64,000 nt of DNA. Origin: Rhodoferax bucti (GTDB lineage Bacteria; Pseudomonadota; Gammaproteobacteria; Burkholderiales; Burkholderiaceae_C). Each line of letters begins with the position of its first letter. The first letter of the stretch is position 1. The position numbers and the translations under genes are program-made. Under the pieces are notes generated by a model. That model did no database searches and was not told the origin of the DNA. It was given only the letters and a program-made list of their open reading frames with translations. Shown here piece by piece: positions 1 to 8,299 of the stretch. The DNA lies in contig NZ_VAHD01000001.1 of the NCBI RefSeq assembly GCF_005876985.1, positions 682,001 to 746,000 of the forward strand. Reading direction: 5' to 3'.

Positions 1-719
1 AGGGCTCGCAGTACCCGGCCTACAGCTCCATCGTGGCCGCCGGTGCCAACGCCTGCGTGCTGCACTACCGTGCCGACGCGGCCCCGGTGCGCCATGGTGA
101 GTTGGTGCTGATTGACGCGGGCTGCGAGCTGGACGGCTACGCCAGCGACATCACCCGCACCTTCCCTGCCAACGGCACATTCACCGGCCCGCAGCGCGCG
201 CTGTATGACCTGGTGCTGGCCTCGCAAGTGGCCGCTGTGGAAGCCACCAAGGCCGGTGCCCGGTTTACCGACCCGCATGACGCGACCGTCAGGGTGCTGG
301 CGCAAGGCATGCTGGACTTGGGGCTCTTGAACAAAAACACCGTGGGTAGCTTGGACGATGTGATCGAGAAGCGCGCCTACTTCCAGTTCTACATGCACCG
401 CACCGGCCACTGGCTGGGCATGGATGTGCATGACTGCGGCTCCTACACCGAGCCGTCTGAGCTGGGCACCAAGCATGTGCGCAAAGACGCGCTCACCGGC
501 AATGAGATCGTGAACCGGCCCGCGCGCATTCTGCGCAGCGGCATGGTGCTGACCATCGAGCCCGGCATCTACGTGCGCCCCGCGCCGGGGGTGCCGGAGC
601 AGTTCCACCACATCGGCATTCGCATTGAAGACGACGCCATCGTCACCGACACCGGCTGCGAGCTCATCAGCCGCGGCGTGCCGGTGGATGCCGATGCCAT
701 CGAAGCGCTCATGAAATAA
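1..719 (+). CDS. pepP: Xaa-Pro aminopeptidase, C-terminal part (5' end outside window)
   Basis: This is the C-terminal catalytic half of a cytoplasmic M24 metallopeptidase that removes an N-terminal residue preceding proline. The frame is already open at the window edge (first full codon at base 3), so the gene begins upstream. The pita-bread metal ligands are visible in order: two aspartates in DAGCELDGYASDITRTFP, a histidine in TGHWLGMDVHD, and glutamates in TIEPGIY and IRIEDD. The stop TAA is at 717-719. The downstream gene converges from the other strand. The assignment is firm; only the N-terminal domain is missing from view. Confidence 0.95.
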   Translation, partial: GSQYPAYSSIVAAGANACVLHYRADAAPVRHGELVLIDAGCELDGYASDITRTFPANGTFTGPQRALYDLVLASQVAAVEATKAGARFTDPHDATVRVLAQGMLDLGLLNKNTVGSLDDVIEKRAYFQFYMHRTGHWLGMDVHDCGSYTEPSELGTKHVRKDALTGNEIVNRPARILRSGMVLTIEPGIYVRPAPGVPEQFHHIGIRIEDDAIVTDTGCELISRGVPVDADAIEALMK

Positions 720-742
720 GCGCTGATGCGGGGTTAAAGAAT

Positions 743-762
743 TTGCAGGCTCAGGCCTGCAA
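743..762. terminator. hairpin between convergent genes
   Basis: A perfect 8-bp stem, TTGCAGGC (743-750) and GCCTGCAA (755-762), with a TCAG loop lies between pepP and the convergent membrane-protein gene and contains that gene's stop codon. The run after it on the minus strand is only weakly T-rich (ATTCTTT), so it is a possible but unproven terminator. Confidence 0.4.
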
Positions 763-1185
763 GTAACCCGTCAAGGCCAGCATCCACAAAGTGCCGAACA
801 CAAAGGGCAGCGCTTTGGCGGCCCAGGCGCCGCGGTGGCCGGTGTCGCTGTTGGGGGTCAGGTTGCACAAACGCTCCAACCCGGCGGCCACATAGTGGCG
901 GCGTATGGCCTCGGTGGCGTCAAGTGCAGCAAGAATGCTGACCCCGATGATGGCCGCCACCGCCATGCCGAATACCGGAAAGCCGATCACCAACCAGCGG
1001 TGCTTGTCCAGCGTGAGGCTGCCATAGGCGGTGAACAGCAAGCCTTGCGAGAGGATGAGCCACATGAGCCGGTGGTTCACCAGATTGTCCTCATGCGTCC
1101 ACTGTTCGCGCAGGGCGCGGTACAAATCCCAATCGGCAGCGCGTTGGGTCTCGCTGCTGCTGGTGCTGTTACTGCTGTGGGCCAT
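751..1185 (-). CDS. small integral membrane protein of unknown function
   Basis: The 144-residue product is not one I can name. It has a polar N-terminus rich in Ser, a charged segment (REQWTHEDNLVNHRL), and three hydrophobic stretches: about residues 41-58 (LMWLILSQGLLFTAYGSL), 66-88 (WLVIGFPVFGMAVAAIIGVS onward) and 125-142 (ALPFVFGTLWMLALTGYL). It therefore looks like a three-helix inner-membrane protein. The ATG at 1185 is preceded by a strong ribosome site (GGAGGGGTGA). It follows the esterase gene on the same strand after 33 bp, so the two may be cotranscribed. No enzyme motif is visible. Confidence 0.75.
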   Translation of the reverse strand: MAHSSNSTSSSETQRAADWDLYRALREQWTHEDNLVNHRLMWLILSQGLLFTAYGSLTLDKHRWLVIGFPVFGMAVAAIIGVSILAALDATEAIRRHYVAAGLERLCNLTPNSDTGHRGAWAAKALPFVFGTLWMLALTGYLQA

Positions 1186-1218
1186 TCACCCCTCCAAAAT
1201 GTCCTCAGGCGCTGAACT

Positions 1219-1899
1219 TTACTCCGGGGCGGGGCCGCTCTCGGCGCTTTGTTGTGCCGCCTCCCAATGGCGTTTGGGCAGGTGGTTGCGCAAGCGCTCG
1301 ACCACCAGGTCCACCACCTCCGGCGTGACCTCGTGCGCGAGGAAGGGAATCACATCGGCCGTCACATCCGCCCCCAGGCTCACCAGGTGCTCTGCGGCAG
1401 TCACGGTGTAGCCGTAGTGCATGACGCCATCGGCCTTGCCGTGCACCATGTGCAGGGTGGTGTGGGCATGAGGCGCACGGGGCAGCTGCGCAAACCGGCC
1501 GGACAGGGCTACCACGCGACCGGCCAGATAGGTAGGCTGCTGGGTGGATTCGAGCGCCATGATGGCGCCCTGCGAGAAGCCCACCAGCGCAGTGGCCTCG
1601 GGGCCTACACCGCTGCGGGCCTGCCAGGCCTGCACGGCCTGGACAAAACCGGGCAGGGCCGCAGCCACGCGCTCAGGCCGGCTTTCTTCTGTAATACCGA
1701 TCACCGAAAACCACTGAAAGCCTTGGCCCAGGTCAGAGGCCTGCGGCCCCTCCACGCTGACCACCAAAGCGTCTGGAAACTCACCGGCCAAACGCCGGCC
1801 CAAAGGCACCAGACCCTGCGGTGTGGCGCCCACGCCGTGGTGCAACAAAAACAGTTGTTGGGGGCTGCCCGCAGGCTGTTGGACAACGATATCGCTCAT
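1219..1899 (-). CDS. alpha/beta-hydrolase, phospholipase/carboxylesterase family (YpfH-like)
   Basis: This 226-residue serine hydrolase resembles the YpfH/carboxylesterase group of small cytoplasmic esterases. The oxyanion-side motif LLHHGVGATP lies near residue 18, the nucleophile elbow is GFSQGA, and an Asp (HGKADGVMHYG) and a His (PFLAHEVTPE) in the C-terminal third complete a plausible triad. No signal peptide is seen. The start at 1899 has a good AGGAG site (minus strand, GCAGGAGTGACCCC-ATG). It begins 39 bp after the drug-exporter gene on the same strand, suggesting a small operon. The natural substrate cannot be told from sequence. Confidence 0.85.
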   Translation of the reverse strand: MSDIVVQQPAGSPQQLFLLHHGVGATPQGLVPLGRRLAGEFPDALVVSVEGPQASDLGQGFQWFSVIGITEESRPERVAAALPGFVQAVQAWQARSGVGPEATALVGFSQGAIMALESTQQPTYLAGRVVALSGRFAQLPRAPHAHTTLHMVHGKADGVMHYGYTVTAAEHLVSLGADVTADVIPFLAHEVTPEVVDLVVERLRNHLPKRHWEAAQQSAESGPAPE

Positions 1900-1938
1900 G
1901 GGGTCACTCCTGCAAAAACGCGAACAAAGAAAACGGAA

Positions 1939-3132
1939 TCAATCGGCCGCACGGCCTGCCTTGCGCAAGGTGATGCGGGCCAACACCAGTGCCACCATAG
2001 CCGAACCGGCAATGCCGGCCACCATGGGCCGCGCCGTGCCATCGGCCAGGGCGCCCGTCACGGCCATGACGACTGCGCCGGTCACAAACTGCAGGGTACC
2101 CATCAGGGCGGAGGCGGTGCCCGCAATCTCGCCATGCTCGTCGAGCGCCAGCACGGCCGTGGTCGGCACCACCAGGCCCAAAAAGCCATAGCCGACAAAC
2201 AGCATGCCCAGCATCACGTCCAGGCGTTCGATGCCGCTGAGGTTCACCACCAGCAGCGCGGCCATGGTCAGTGCATAGCCCACCACGGCGAACTTCACCA
2301 GCTTGACCAGGCCGAAACGGGCGCTGAGTTTTCCGGTGAACTGCGAGATGCCGATGAAGGACGCGGCATTGGCCGCAAACGCCAGGCTGTACTGGCGGGG
2401 CGTGAGGCCGTAGTGGTCAATCAACACAAACGACGAGTTGGCCAGGTAGGCAAAGAAGCTGGAAATGCCAAAGGCACCTATGAACACCAGCCCCAGAAAA
2501 TGCCGGTCGCGCAGCAGCACGCCGTAGGCCGCCACTGCACTGCCCACGCTGCTGTTGACCCGGTCTTCTGAACGGCGGGTTTCCGGCAGGCTGGTCGCCA
2601 GCAGGGCAATGCCCAACACTGCGGCTACGGTGACAGCCCAGAAGACCGCGCGCCAGCCCGACACCTCTATCAGCAGGCTGCCTGCCAATGGCGCGAGGAT
2701 GGGCGACACGCTGAACACCAGCATGAGCAGCGACATCAGCCGCGCGGCGTCATGCCCGGTGTGTAGATCGCGCACCACGGCGCGGGGAATCACCATGCCG
2801 GCACACGCCCCCAAGCCCTGGATAAAGCGCAGCACGACCAAGGTTTCGATATCCGGTGCCAGTGCGCAGCCCACACTGCCCAGGCCAAACAGCACCAGGC
2901 CGAAATACAGAGGCCCTTTGCGGCCCACCATGTCAGACACCGGGCCGTAGATGATCTGCCCCACCCCCAGCGAAATGAAGAAGGCCATCAGGCTGGCCTG
3001 CACCGCGCCCATGGACGCCCCCAGGCTCTGGCCGATGGAGGGAAGGGCGGGGAGGTACATGTCAATGGCGAAGGGGCCGATGGCCGACAGCAGGCCAAGC
3101 ACCAGGGCGGTACCGAAGAAGGAAGTTTTCAT
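1939..3132 (-). CDS. Bcr/CflA-family multidrug efflux MFS transporter
   Basis: This is a 12-helix major-facilitator drug:H+ antiporter of the Bcr/CflA subgroup in the inner membrane. The N-terminal signature GPFAIDMYLPALPSIGQSLG and the loop 2-3 motif GPVSDMVGRKGPL are typical. I chose the ATG at 3132 (397 residues, MKTSFFG...) because it starts right at the first helix as in relatives; in-frame starts at 3168 and 3207 exist, and none has a convincing Shine-Dalgarno. The esterase gene follows after 39 bp. Substrate range is unknown. The longest reading would overlap a short stretch upstream of the divergent flavoenzyme gene. Confidence 0.9.
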   Translation of the reverse strand: MKTSFFGTALVLGLLSAIGPFAIDMYLPALPSIGQSLGASMGAVQASLMAFFISLGVGQIIYGPVSDMVGRKGPLYFGLVLFGLGSVGCALAPDIETLVVLRFIQGLGACAGMVIPRAVVRDLHTGHDAARLMSLLMLVFSVSPILAPLAGSLLIEVSGWRAVFWAVTVAAVLGIALLATSLPETRRSEDRVNSSVGSAVAAYGVLLRDRHFLGLVFIGAFGISSFFAYLANSSFVLIDHYGLTPRQYSLAFAANAASFIGISQFTGKLSARFGLVKLVKFAVVGYALTMAALLVVNLSGIERLDVMLGMLFVGYGFLGLVVPTTAVLALDEHGEIAGTASALMGTLQFVTGAVVMAVTGALADGTARPMVAGIAGSAMVALVLARITLRKAGRAAD

Positions 3133-3287
3133 AGGGGCGGGAGCATACCCCTGCGGGGTTACACGCATGGCGGGTGTGTGATTCAGTGCATGCATGCCCA
3201 CCGTCACCCCAGAGCGTGACCAAAGCGAGGTTCAGGTTCGTTACGATCTAGGCCATCCGGCCTCAAGCCCACCCACAGGAAATCACG

Positions 3288-3359
3288 ATGAATCACAACG
3301 TCCCACCGCCCCCACTCCGCCCCACTGCCCCCAGCCACAGCACTGGAGCCCGCGCATGA
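3288..3359 (+). CDS. possible 23-residue leader peptide overlapping the flavoenzyme start
   Basis: A short frame starts with ATG at 3288 behind an AGGAAATCACG ribosome site and encodes a proline-rich peptide (MNHNVPPPPLRPTAP...). Its TGA overlaps the ATG of the next gene in an ATGA (3356-3359). The larger gene has no Shine-Dalgarno of its own, so translation could be coupled. This is inference from layout; nothing about the peptide itself is recognisable. Confidence 0.35.
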   Translation: MNHNVPPPPLRPTAPSHSTGARA

Positions 3360-4543
3360 GCAGCTCTCCTGTCATCGTGATTGGTAGCGGTGTGGCCGGT
3401 TGGACCACGGTGCGTGAGTTCCGCAAGCTCGACGCCATCACCCCGGTGGTACTGTTGACCGCCGACAGCGGGGACTTTTATGCCAAGCCCACGCTGTCCA
3501 ATGCTTACGCCCAAAAGCGGGGTCCCGCGCAACTGGTGACGACCCCCGCCGCCAAAATGGCCGAGACCCTGCAAGTCACGTTGATGGACCATTCACCTAC
3601 GGAAAGCCTGGACACAAGCGCCAAGACCATCACTATGCGCCAGGGTGACGCTGTTCAAACCTTGGGCTACCGCCAGCTCGTACTCGCTACCGGCGCTCAC
3701 CCAATTCGCATTCCCTTGCAGGGTGATGCTGCCGACCGCGTGCGCTCCATCAACACGCTCGACGATTTCGCGGGTTTCCACGCCGCCTTGGGTGTAGACG
3801 CCACCGTGCCCGGCAGTGGCGAAGGCAAAACCGTAGTAGTGATGGGTGCCGGCCTGATCGGCTGCGAGTTTGCTAACGACCTCGCACTGGCCGGTGTACA
3901 GGTCCATGTGGCGGACCCCGCTGCAAGGCCCCTGGCCGCTTTGTTGCCCGCCGAAGCTGGCGAACAATTGCAAGCCGCTTTGTCCGGGCTGGGCGTGCAA
4001 TGGCACTTTGGCACCTCGGTGGGGTCTGTGAATGCTGATTCCAATGGAAAGTTACTGGCCACCTTGGCGGATGGCAACACCGTGTTGGCCGATCTGGTGC
4101 TCAGCGCTATTGGCTTGCGCGCCGATACCGCTCTGGCACTGGCCGCAGGGCTGGCCTGTGAAAGGGGTGTTCTCGTCAACACCCGCCTGGAAACCTCCGC
4201 CGCGGATGTCTACGCCCTGGGTGATTGCGCCCAGTATGCAAGCGCCGGGCAACGCACGCTGCCCTATGTCATGCCGGTCATGACTGCGGCACGCGCCTTG
4301 GCCGCCACCCTGGCGGGCACGCCTACCGACGTAGTGTTCCCCTTGATGCCTGTGAGCATCAAGACACCGGCCCTGCCCATCGTGGTGGCCGCCGCGCACC
4401 CGGCCACCGAAGGCCAGTGGGAAGCAGAAGGCGGCGGGGGCGCCTGGCGCTTTGTAGACACTGCGGGCGTGCAGCGCGGCTTTGTGCTGACGGGCAAAAG
4501 CACTGCGCGCCGCATGGAAATGAGCAAGCTCACCACCGCCTAA
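3356..4543 (+). CDS. FAD-dependent NAD(P)H oxidoreductase, rubredoxin-reductase-like
   Basis: This flavoprotein (395 residues) belongs to the pyridine-nucleotide-disulfide reductase fold, closest in my judgment to rubredoxin-NAD+ reductases that pass electrons from NAD(P)H to rubredoxin. It has an N-terminal FAD Rossmann motif (VIGSGVAGW), the ATGAHPIRIP strand, a second Rossmann motif for NAD(P)H (VVMGAGLIGCEFANDLA) and the FAD-contacting VYALGDCAQY near the C-terminus. No redox-active CxxxxC is present, which fits this branch. The frame is open upstream to 3194, but the fold begins at the ATG at 3356. No rubredoxin gene lies beside it. The next 144 bp hold no gene. Confidence 0.85.
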   Translation: MSSSPVIVIGSGVAGWTTVREFRKLDAITPVVLLTADSGDFYAKPTLSNAYAQKRGPAQLVTTPAAKMAETLQVTLMDHSPTESLDTSAKTITMRQGDAVQTLGYRQLVLATGAHPIRIPLQGDAADRVRSINTLDDFAGFHAALGVDATVPGSGEGKTVVVMGAGLIGCEFANDLALAGVQVHVADPAARPLAALLPAEAGEQLQAALSGLGVQWHFGTSVGSVNADSNGKLLATLADGNTVLADLVLSAIGLRADTALALAAGLACERGVLVNTRLETSAADVYALGDCAQYASAGQRTLPYVMPVMTAARALAATLAGTPTDVVFPLMPVSIKTPALPIVVAAAHPATEGQWEAEGGGGAWRFVDTAGVQRGFVLTGKSTARRMEMSKLTTA

Positions 4544-4687
4544 AGTCGTCATAAACCCATACGCCATTCGCATAAAGTTGCCTCCCTTGCAGGTAAGCAG
4601 CCAGTAAGCGAGGCCTACAATGCAAAGCCCATTACCGTGCCGGGGATCGCGTCGTCTTGCGAGCGCCCCAGCCACCGAGGAAGCCGA

Positions 4688-7048
4688 ATGACAGACCAGA
4701 CTACGCCGCTCACGCCACGCCCCCCTGTTTCCAATTCCGCAGAGAAGAAAGCCCAGTTGCGGCAAGCGGCCCTGGAATACCACGAGTTTCCCACCCCCGG
4801 CAAAGTGGCCATTTGCGCCACCAAGCAACTGATCAACCAGCACGATCTGGCGCTGGCCTATTCCCCCGGTGTGGCAGCTCCGTGCGAAGAGATCGTCAAA
4901 GACCCGAACAACGCCTTCAAATACACCAGCCGCGGCAACCTGGTGGCCGTGATCACTAACGGCACTGCGGTGCTGGGTCTGGGTGACATTGGCCCGCTGG
5001 CGTCCAAGCCGGTGATGGAAGGCAAGGGCGTGTTGTTCAAGAAGTTCGCCGGCATCGATGTGTTTGACATCGAAATCGACGAAAAGAACGACCTCGACAA
5101 GCTGGTCGACATCATTGCCTCGCTGGAGCCTACTTTCGGCGGCATCAACCTCGAAGACATCAAGGCGCCCGACTGCTTCTATGTGGAGCGCAAGCTGCGC
5201 GAGCGCATGAAGATTCCGGTGTTCCACGACGACCAGCACGGTACCGCCATTTGCGTGGGCGCGGCCATCCTGAACGGCCTGAAAATTGCCGGCAAAGACC
5301 CCAAAAAGGTCAAGCTCGTGACCTCGGGCGCGGGTGCTGCGGCACTGGCCTGCCTGGGCTTGCTGGTCAAGCTGGGCATTCCACGCGAAAACATCTTTGT
5401 GACCGACTTGGCCGGCGTGGTCTACGAAGGCCGTACCGAGCTGATGGACGAGGACAAGATCCAGTTCGCCCAGAAGACCGATGCCCGCAGCTTGCGCGAC
5501 GTCATTGCAGGCGCCGACATCTTCCTCGGCCTGTCCGCTGGCGGCGTGCTCAAGCAGGACATGGTCAAGTCCATGGCGGGCAAGCCCCTGATCTTCGCGC
5601 TGGCCAACCCCACGCCCGAAATCCTGCCGGAAGAAGTCAAGGCCGTGCGCGACGACGCCATCATGGCAACCGGCCGCACCGATTACCCCAACCAGGTCAA
5701 CAACGTCCTGTGCTTTCCCTATATCTTCCGGGGTGCTTTGGATGCCGGCGCATCCACCATTACCCTGGAAATGGAAATTGCAGCTGTCCATGCGATCGCC
5801 GAACTGGCACAAGCCGAGCAGAGCGAAGTCGTGGCAGCGGCCTATGTGGGCGAGCAACTGGCCTTCGGCCCCGAGTACCTCATCCCCAAGCCGTTTGACC
5901 CGCGCTTGATGATGAAGATCGCGCCGGCCGTGGCCCAGGCAGCCGCAGACAGCGGCGTGGCCTTGCGCCCCATCCAGGACATGGATGCCTACCGCGAAAA
6001 GCTGCAAAGCTTTGTGTACGCCTCCGGCACCACCATGAAGCCCATCTTCAATGCCGCCAAGAAGGCCCTGAAGAAGCGTGTGGCCTACGCCGAGGGGGAA
6101 GACGAGCGCGTGCTGCGTGCTGCCCAGATCGTGGTGGACGAGCGCTTGGCGCTCCCCACCCTGATCGGCCGCCCTGCGGTGATTGCCGAGCGCATCGAGA
6201 AATTCGGCCTACGCCTGAAAGAAAACGTGGACTACAACGTGGTCAACGTAGAGCAAGACCACCGCTACCGCGACTTCTGGCAAAGCTACCACCGGATGAC
6301 CGAGCGCAAAGGCGTGACGGTGCAGATGGCCAAGATCGAAATGCGCCGCCGCCTGACCCTGATCGGTGCGATGCTGCTGCACAAAGGCGATGTGGACGGC
6401 ATGATCTGCGGCACCTGGGGCACCACCGCGACCCACCTGCACTACATCGACCAAGTCATCGGCAAACGTCATGGCGGCAGCCCCAGCACCCCGCAAGATG
6501 TGCAGATTTACGCCTGCATGAACGGCTTGATGCTGCCCAACCGCCAGGTCTTCCTGGTGGACACCCACGTCAACTACGACCCGACTGCCGAGCAACTGTG
6601 CGAAATCACGGTCATGGCGGCCGAAGAAATGATGCGCTTCGGCTTCAAACCCAAGGCAGCGTTGTTGAGCCATTCCAACTTCGGCAGCAGCAACGAGCCC
6701 AGCGCCGTCAAAATGCGCCGCACCCTGGAACTGCTGCGCGAACAAGCCCCTTGGCTGGAAGTGGACGGCGAGATGCACGGCGACGTCGCACTCGATGGCG
6801 CAGCCCGCAAAGCGCTGATGCCCAACAGCACCCTGCATGGCGACGCCAACCTGCTGGTGCTGCCCAATATCGACGCGGCCAACATCGCCTACAACCTGCT
6901 CAAAACGGCAGCCGGCGGCAATATCGCCATCGGACCGGTGCTGCTGGGTGCCGCCAAGCCGGTGCATGTGCTGACCGCCAGCACCACCGTGCGCCGCATC
7001 GTCAACATGACTGCCTTGACCGTGGCAGACGCGAACGCCACACGCTGA
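4688..7048 (+). CDS. maeB: NADP-dependent malic enzyme with phosphotransacetylase-like domain
   Basis: This 786-residue enzyme decarboxylates malate to pyruvate, giving NADPH. Residues about 1-430 form the malic enzyme part ([20 protein letters not shown], the ...[11 protein letters not shown] stretch, and the nucleotide-binding [13 protein letters not shown]). Residues about 450-786 form the phosphotransacetylase-like domain found in large proteobacterial MaeB proteins, usually a regulatory module bound by acetyl-CoA. ATG 4688 is chosen over an upstream in-frame ATG at 4637 because of the GAGGAAGCCGA ribosome site. A strong intrinsic terminator follows at 7093-7131, so it is probably monocistronic. 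Confidence 0.96.
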   Translation: MTDQTTPLTPRPPVSNSAEKKAQLRQAALEYHEFPTPGKVAICATKQLINQHDLALAYSPGVAAPCEEIVKDPNNAFKYTSRGNLVAVITNGTAVLGLGDIGPLASKPVMEGKGVLFKKFAGIDVFDIEIDEKNDLDKLVDIIASLEPTFGGINLEDIKAPDCFYVERKLRERMKIPVFHDDQHGTAICVGAAILNGLKIAGKDPKKVKLVTSGAGAAALACLGLLVKLGIPRENIFVTDLAGVVYEGRTELMDEDKIQFAQKTDARSLRDVIAGADIFLGLSAGGVLKQDMVKSMAGKPLIFALANPTPEILPEEVKAVRDDAIMATGRTDYPNQVNNVLCFPYIFRGALDAGASTITLEMEIAAVHAIAELAQAEQSEVVAAAYVGEQLAFGPEYLIPKPFDPRLMMKIAPAVAQAAADSGVALRPIQDMDAYREKLQSFVYASGTTMKPIFNAAKKALKKRVAYAEGEDERVLRAAQIVVDERLALPTLIGRPAVIAERIEKFGLRLKENVDYNVVNVEQDHRYRDFWQSYHRMTERKGVTVQMAKIEMRRRLTLIGAMLLHKGDVDGMICGTWGTTATHLHYIDQVIGKRHGGSPSTPQDVQIYACMNGLMLPNRQVFLVDTHVNYDPTAEQLCEITVMAAEEMMRFGFKPKAALLSHSNFGSSNEPSAVKMRRTLELLREQAPWLEVDGEMHGDVALDGAARKALMPNSTLHGDANLLVLPNIDAANIAYNLLKTAAGGNIAIGPVLLGAAKPVHVLTASTTVRRIVNMTALTVADANATR

Positions 7049-7092
7049 GTTAGCCGGGCAGTTAGTGCCCACTCCAGGTGTAAAAGTTGTGT

Positions 7093-7131
7093 AAGGGCTT
7101 GCTTATTTATTGAGCAAGCCCTTGCTTTTTT
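7093..7131 (+). terminator. intrinsic terminator of maeB
   Basis: An 11-bp perfect stem, AAGGGCTTGCT (7093-7103) with AGCAAGCCCTT (7113-7123), a 9-nt loop and a T tract at 7126-7131. It sits 44 bp after the maeB stop and excludes a start at 7110 for the next gene, which would fall in the loop. Confidence 0.9.
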
Positions 7132-7199
7132 GGGCCGGATACACGACACTACGCGCTTACTTTTTCGGGTTAACCCGCAGTAGTCACAAAGGATTCTGG

Positions 7200-7592
7200 G
7201 TGCGCAAGGGAGTGTTCAAGTTAGTACTCACTGGCTTGTTTTTAACGACGGCACTGTGCAGTGGCGTCACTTCAGCCAAGGAAGCGCCGGCCTACGCCGC
7301 AGACACATCTGTTGCACTCGCCAGCCTCCCGCCCCAGGCCCGTACGACCTACAGCCTCGTCCTGCAAGGCGGCCCTTTCCCCTACGACAAAGATGGTGAC
7401 ATCTTCGGCAACCGGGAACGACTGCTGCCATCCCAGCCCCGGGGTTACTACCGCGAATACACCGTGAAGACGCCCGGTGCGTCCAACCGGGGAACCCGAA
7501 GAATTGTGTGCGGCGGACAGCCCGTTACCGCGCCCCAAGCCTGTTACTACACGGCCGATCACTATGCGAGTTTTCGCAAGATCGTGCCCTGA
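7200..7592 (+). CDS. secreted guanyl-specific ribonuclease (barnase / RNase Sa family)
   Basis: The 130-residue product carries an N-terminal signal peptide (VRKGVFKLVLTGLFLTTALC) followed by a microbial RNase domain: GDIFGNRERLLP, a glutamate in YYREYTV (Glu86), Arg100/Arg101 in NRGTRRIVCGG and His121 in YYTADHYASF, which match the Glu/Arg/His catalytic set of the family. Cys104 and Cys115 could form a disulfide. The start is GTG 7200, set by AAAGGATTCTGG just upstream. The immediately downstream gene encodes its barstar-type inhibitor, giving an RNase/immunity pair. Whether it serves nutrition, competition or stress cannot be told here. Confidence 0.88.
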   Translation: MRKGVFKLVLTGLFLTTALCSGVTSAKEAPAYAADTSVALASLPPQARTTYSLVLQGGPFPYDKDGDIFGNRERLLPSQPRGYYREYTVKTPGASNRGTRRIVCGGQPVTAPQACYYTADHYASFRKIVP

Positions 7593-7626
7593 ATCGAATT
7601 TTGTACTTTGAGAAAGAGAATCGGGG

Positions 7627-8028
7627 ATGGATACGCCACTTCGAACTGTCAGAACGAATATCGTTCAATCGATCCGCGCTTTCCGCGTGTCGGACCTCCA
7701 GGAAGCCGCCCAGGGCCTGGGTCACCACTTTCTGTACGCCAACCTGGCAGAAGCCCAGACCAAGCAGGACGTGCTGGACATGATCGGCCAGCAATTCATG
7801 CTGCCGACCACCGTCAGCAAGAACTTTGACGCCCTGTACGACAACCTGACCGACCCGGTGCACAAGTCGGGGCCCCAGCCTGGCTTTGTGGCGGTGCTGG
7901 AGCACATTCCTGCGAACGTGAAGTTCGACAAGGAAGCGCGCGAGCAGTTGCTGGACATTTTCCGCGACACCGCCGACTACTGGGGAGACCGGAAAATTCC
8001 TTTCCGATGCTTCTATTCTTTTCTGTAG
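7627..8028 (+). CDS. barstar-family ribonuclease inhibitor
   Basis: This 133-residue cytoplasmic protein is the presumed immunity partner of the RNase encoded 34 bp upstream. The barstar hallmark NFDALYDNLTDPV is present about residue 61, preceded by the predicted RNase-contact helix region (FLYANLAEAQTKQDVLDMIG), and the protein ends with the IPFRCFYSFL strand seen in proteobacterial relatives. It is longer than classical barstar (about 90 residues) owing to an N-terminal extension common in this group. Cotranscription with the nuclease would let the inhibitor block enzyme that folds before export. Confidence 0.88.
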   Translation: MDTPLRTVRTNIVQSIRAFRVSDLQEAAQGLGHHFLYANLAEAQTKQDVLDMIGQQFMLPTTVSKNFDALYDNLTDPVHKSGPQPGFVAVLEHIPANVKFDKEAREQLLDIFRDTADYWGDRKIPFRCFYSFL

Positions 8029-8222
8029 CCCGTTCTGCACAAACCAGCCAAGCAGAACGGGCGAATGAGGCAAGCAGCGATGCCGTGGCAGAGATTGCCG
8101 TGGCAGAAGCGATCACCGACACCGGCGAAAAAATGCCGACCGACAAATTGTTGGACGTATCCCCTCTGGCGCTGCGCATGAGCAGCCCTTTCAACGCAGG
8201 GTACTGGCTCGCGGCAGCCTGA
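8007..8222 (+). CDS. possible small protein overlapping the barstar 3' end
   Basis: A 71-residue frame starts inside the last codons of the barstar gene (22-bp overlap) and ends just before a terminator. The product begins MLLFFSVARSAQTSQ and is rich in Ala, Glu and Asp. I recognise no family, and no clear ribosome site is visible. It could be a real third gene of the RNase operon or chance coding in GC-rich DNA; the terminator lying after it rather than after barstar is the only contextual support. Confidence 0.3.
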   Translation: MLLFFSVARSAQTSQAERANEASSDAVAEIAVAEAITDTGEKMPTDKLLDVSPLALRMSSPFNAGYWLAAA

Positions 8223-8236
8223 TCCCGGCGCCAGAC

Positions 8237-8266
8237 AAAAAAGGCCTGTCACTGACAGGCCTTTTT
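8237..8266. terminator. bidirectional intrinsic terminator
   Basis: Stem GGCCTGTC (8243-8250) and GACAGGCC (8254-8261), flanked by six A (8237-8242) and five T (8262-8266). It is placed between the barstar side and the convergent rsmA gene, so it can serve both strands. Confidence 0.9.
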
Positions 8267-8299
8267 CATGGGCATAACCGTGTGCCTGCTGATTGCAGA

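Noticed and set aside
4544..4687. Small gene or RNA in the gap before maeB
   Set aside because: No credible frame, hairpin or promoter pattern stands out.
4052..6007. 651-codon open frame antisense to the flavoenzyme and maeB
   Set aside because: His/Gln/Gly-rich composition with no domain, lies opposite a well-conserved maeB and crosses into a second gene; a typical GC-rich shadow.
7110..7592. Longer RNase gene starting at 7110
   Set aside because: That start falls in the loop of the maeB terminator; GTG 7200 has a ribosome site and opens a normal signal peptide.
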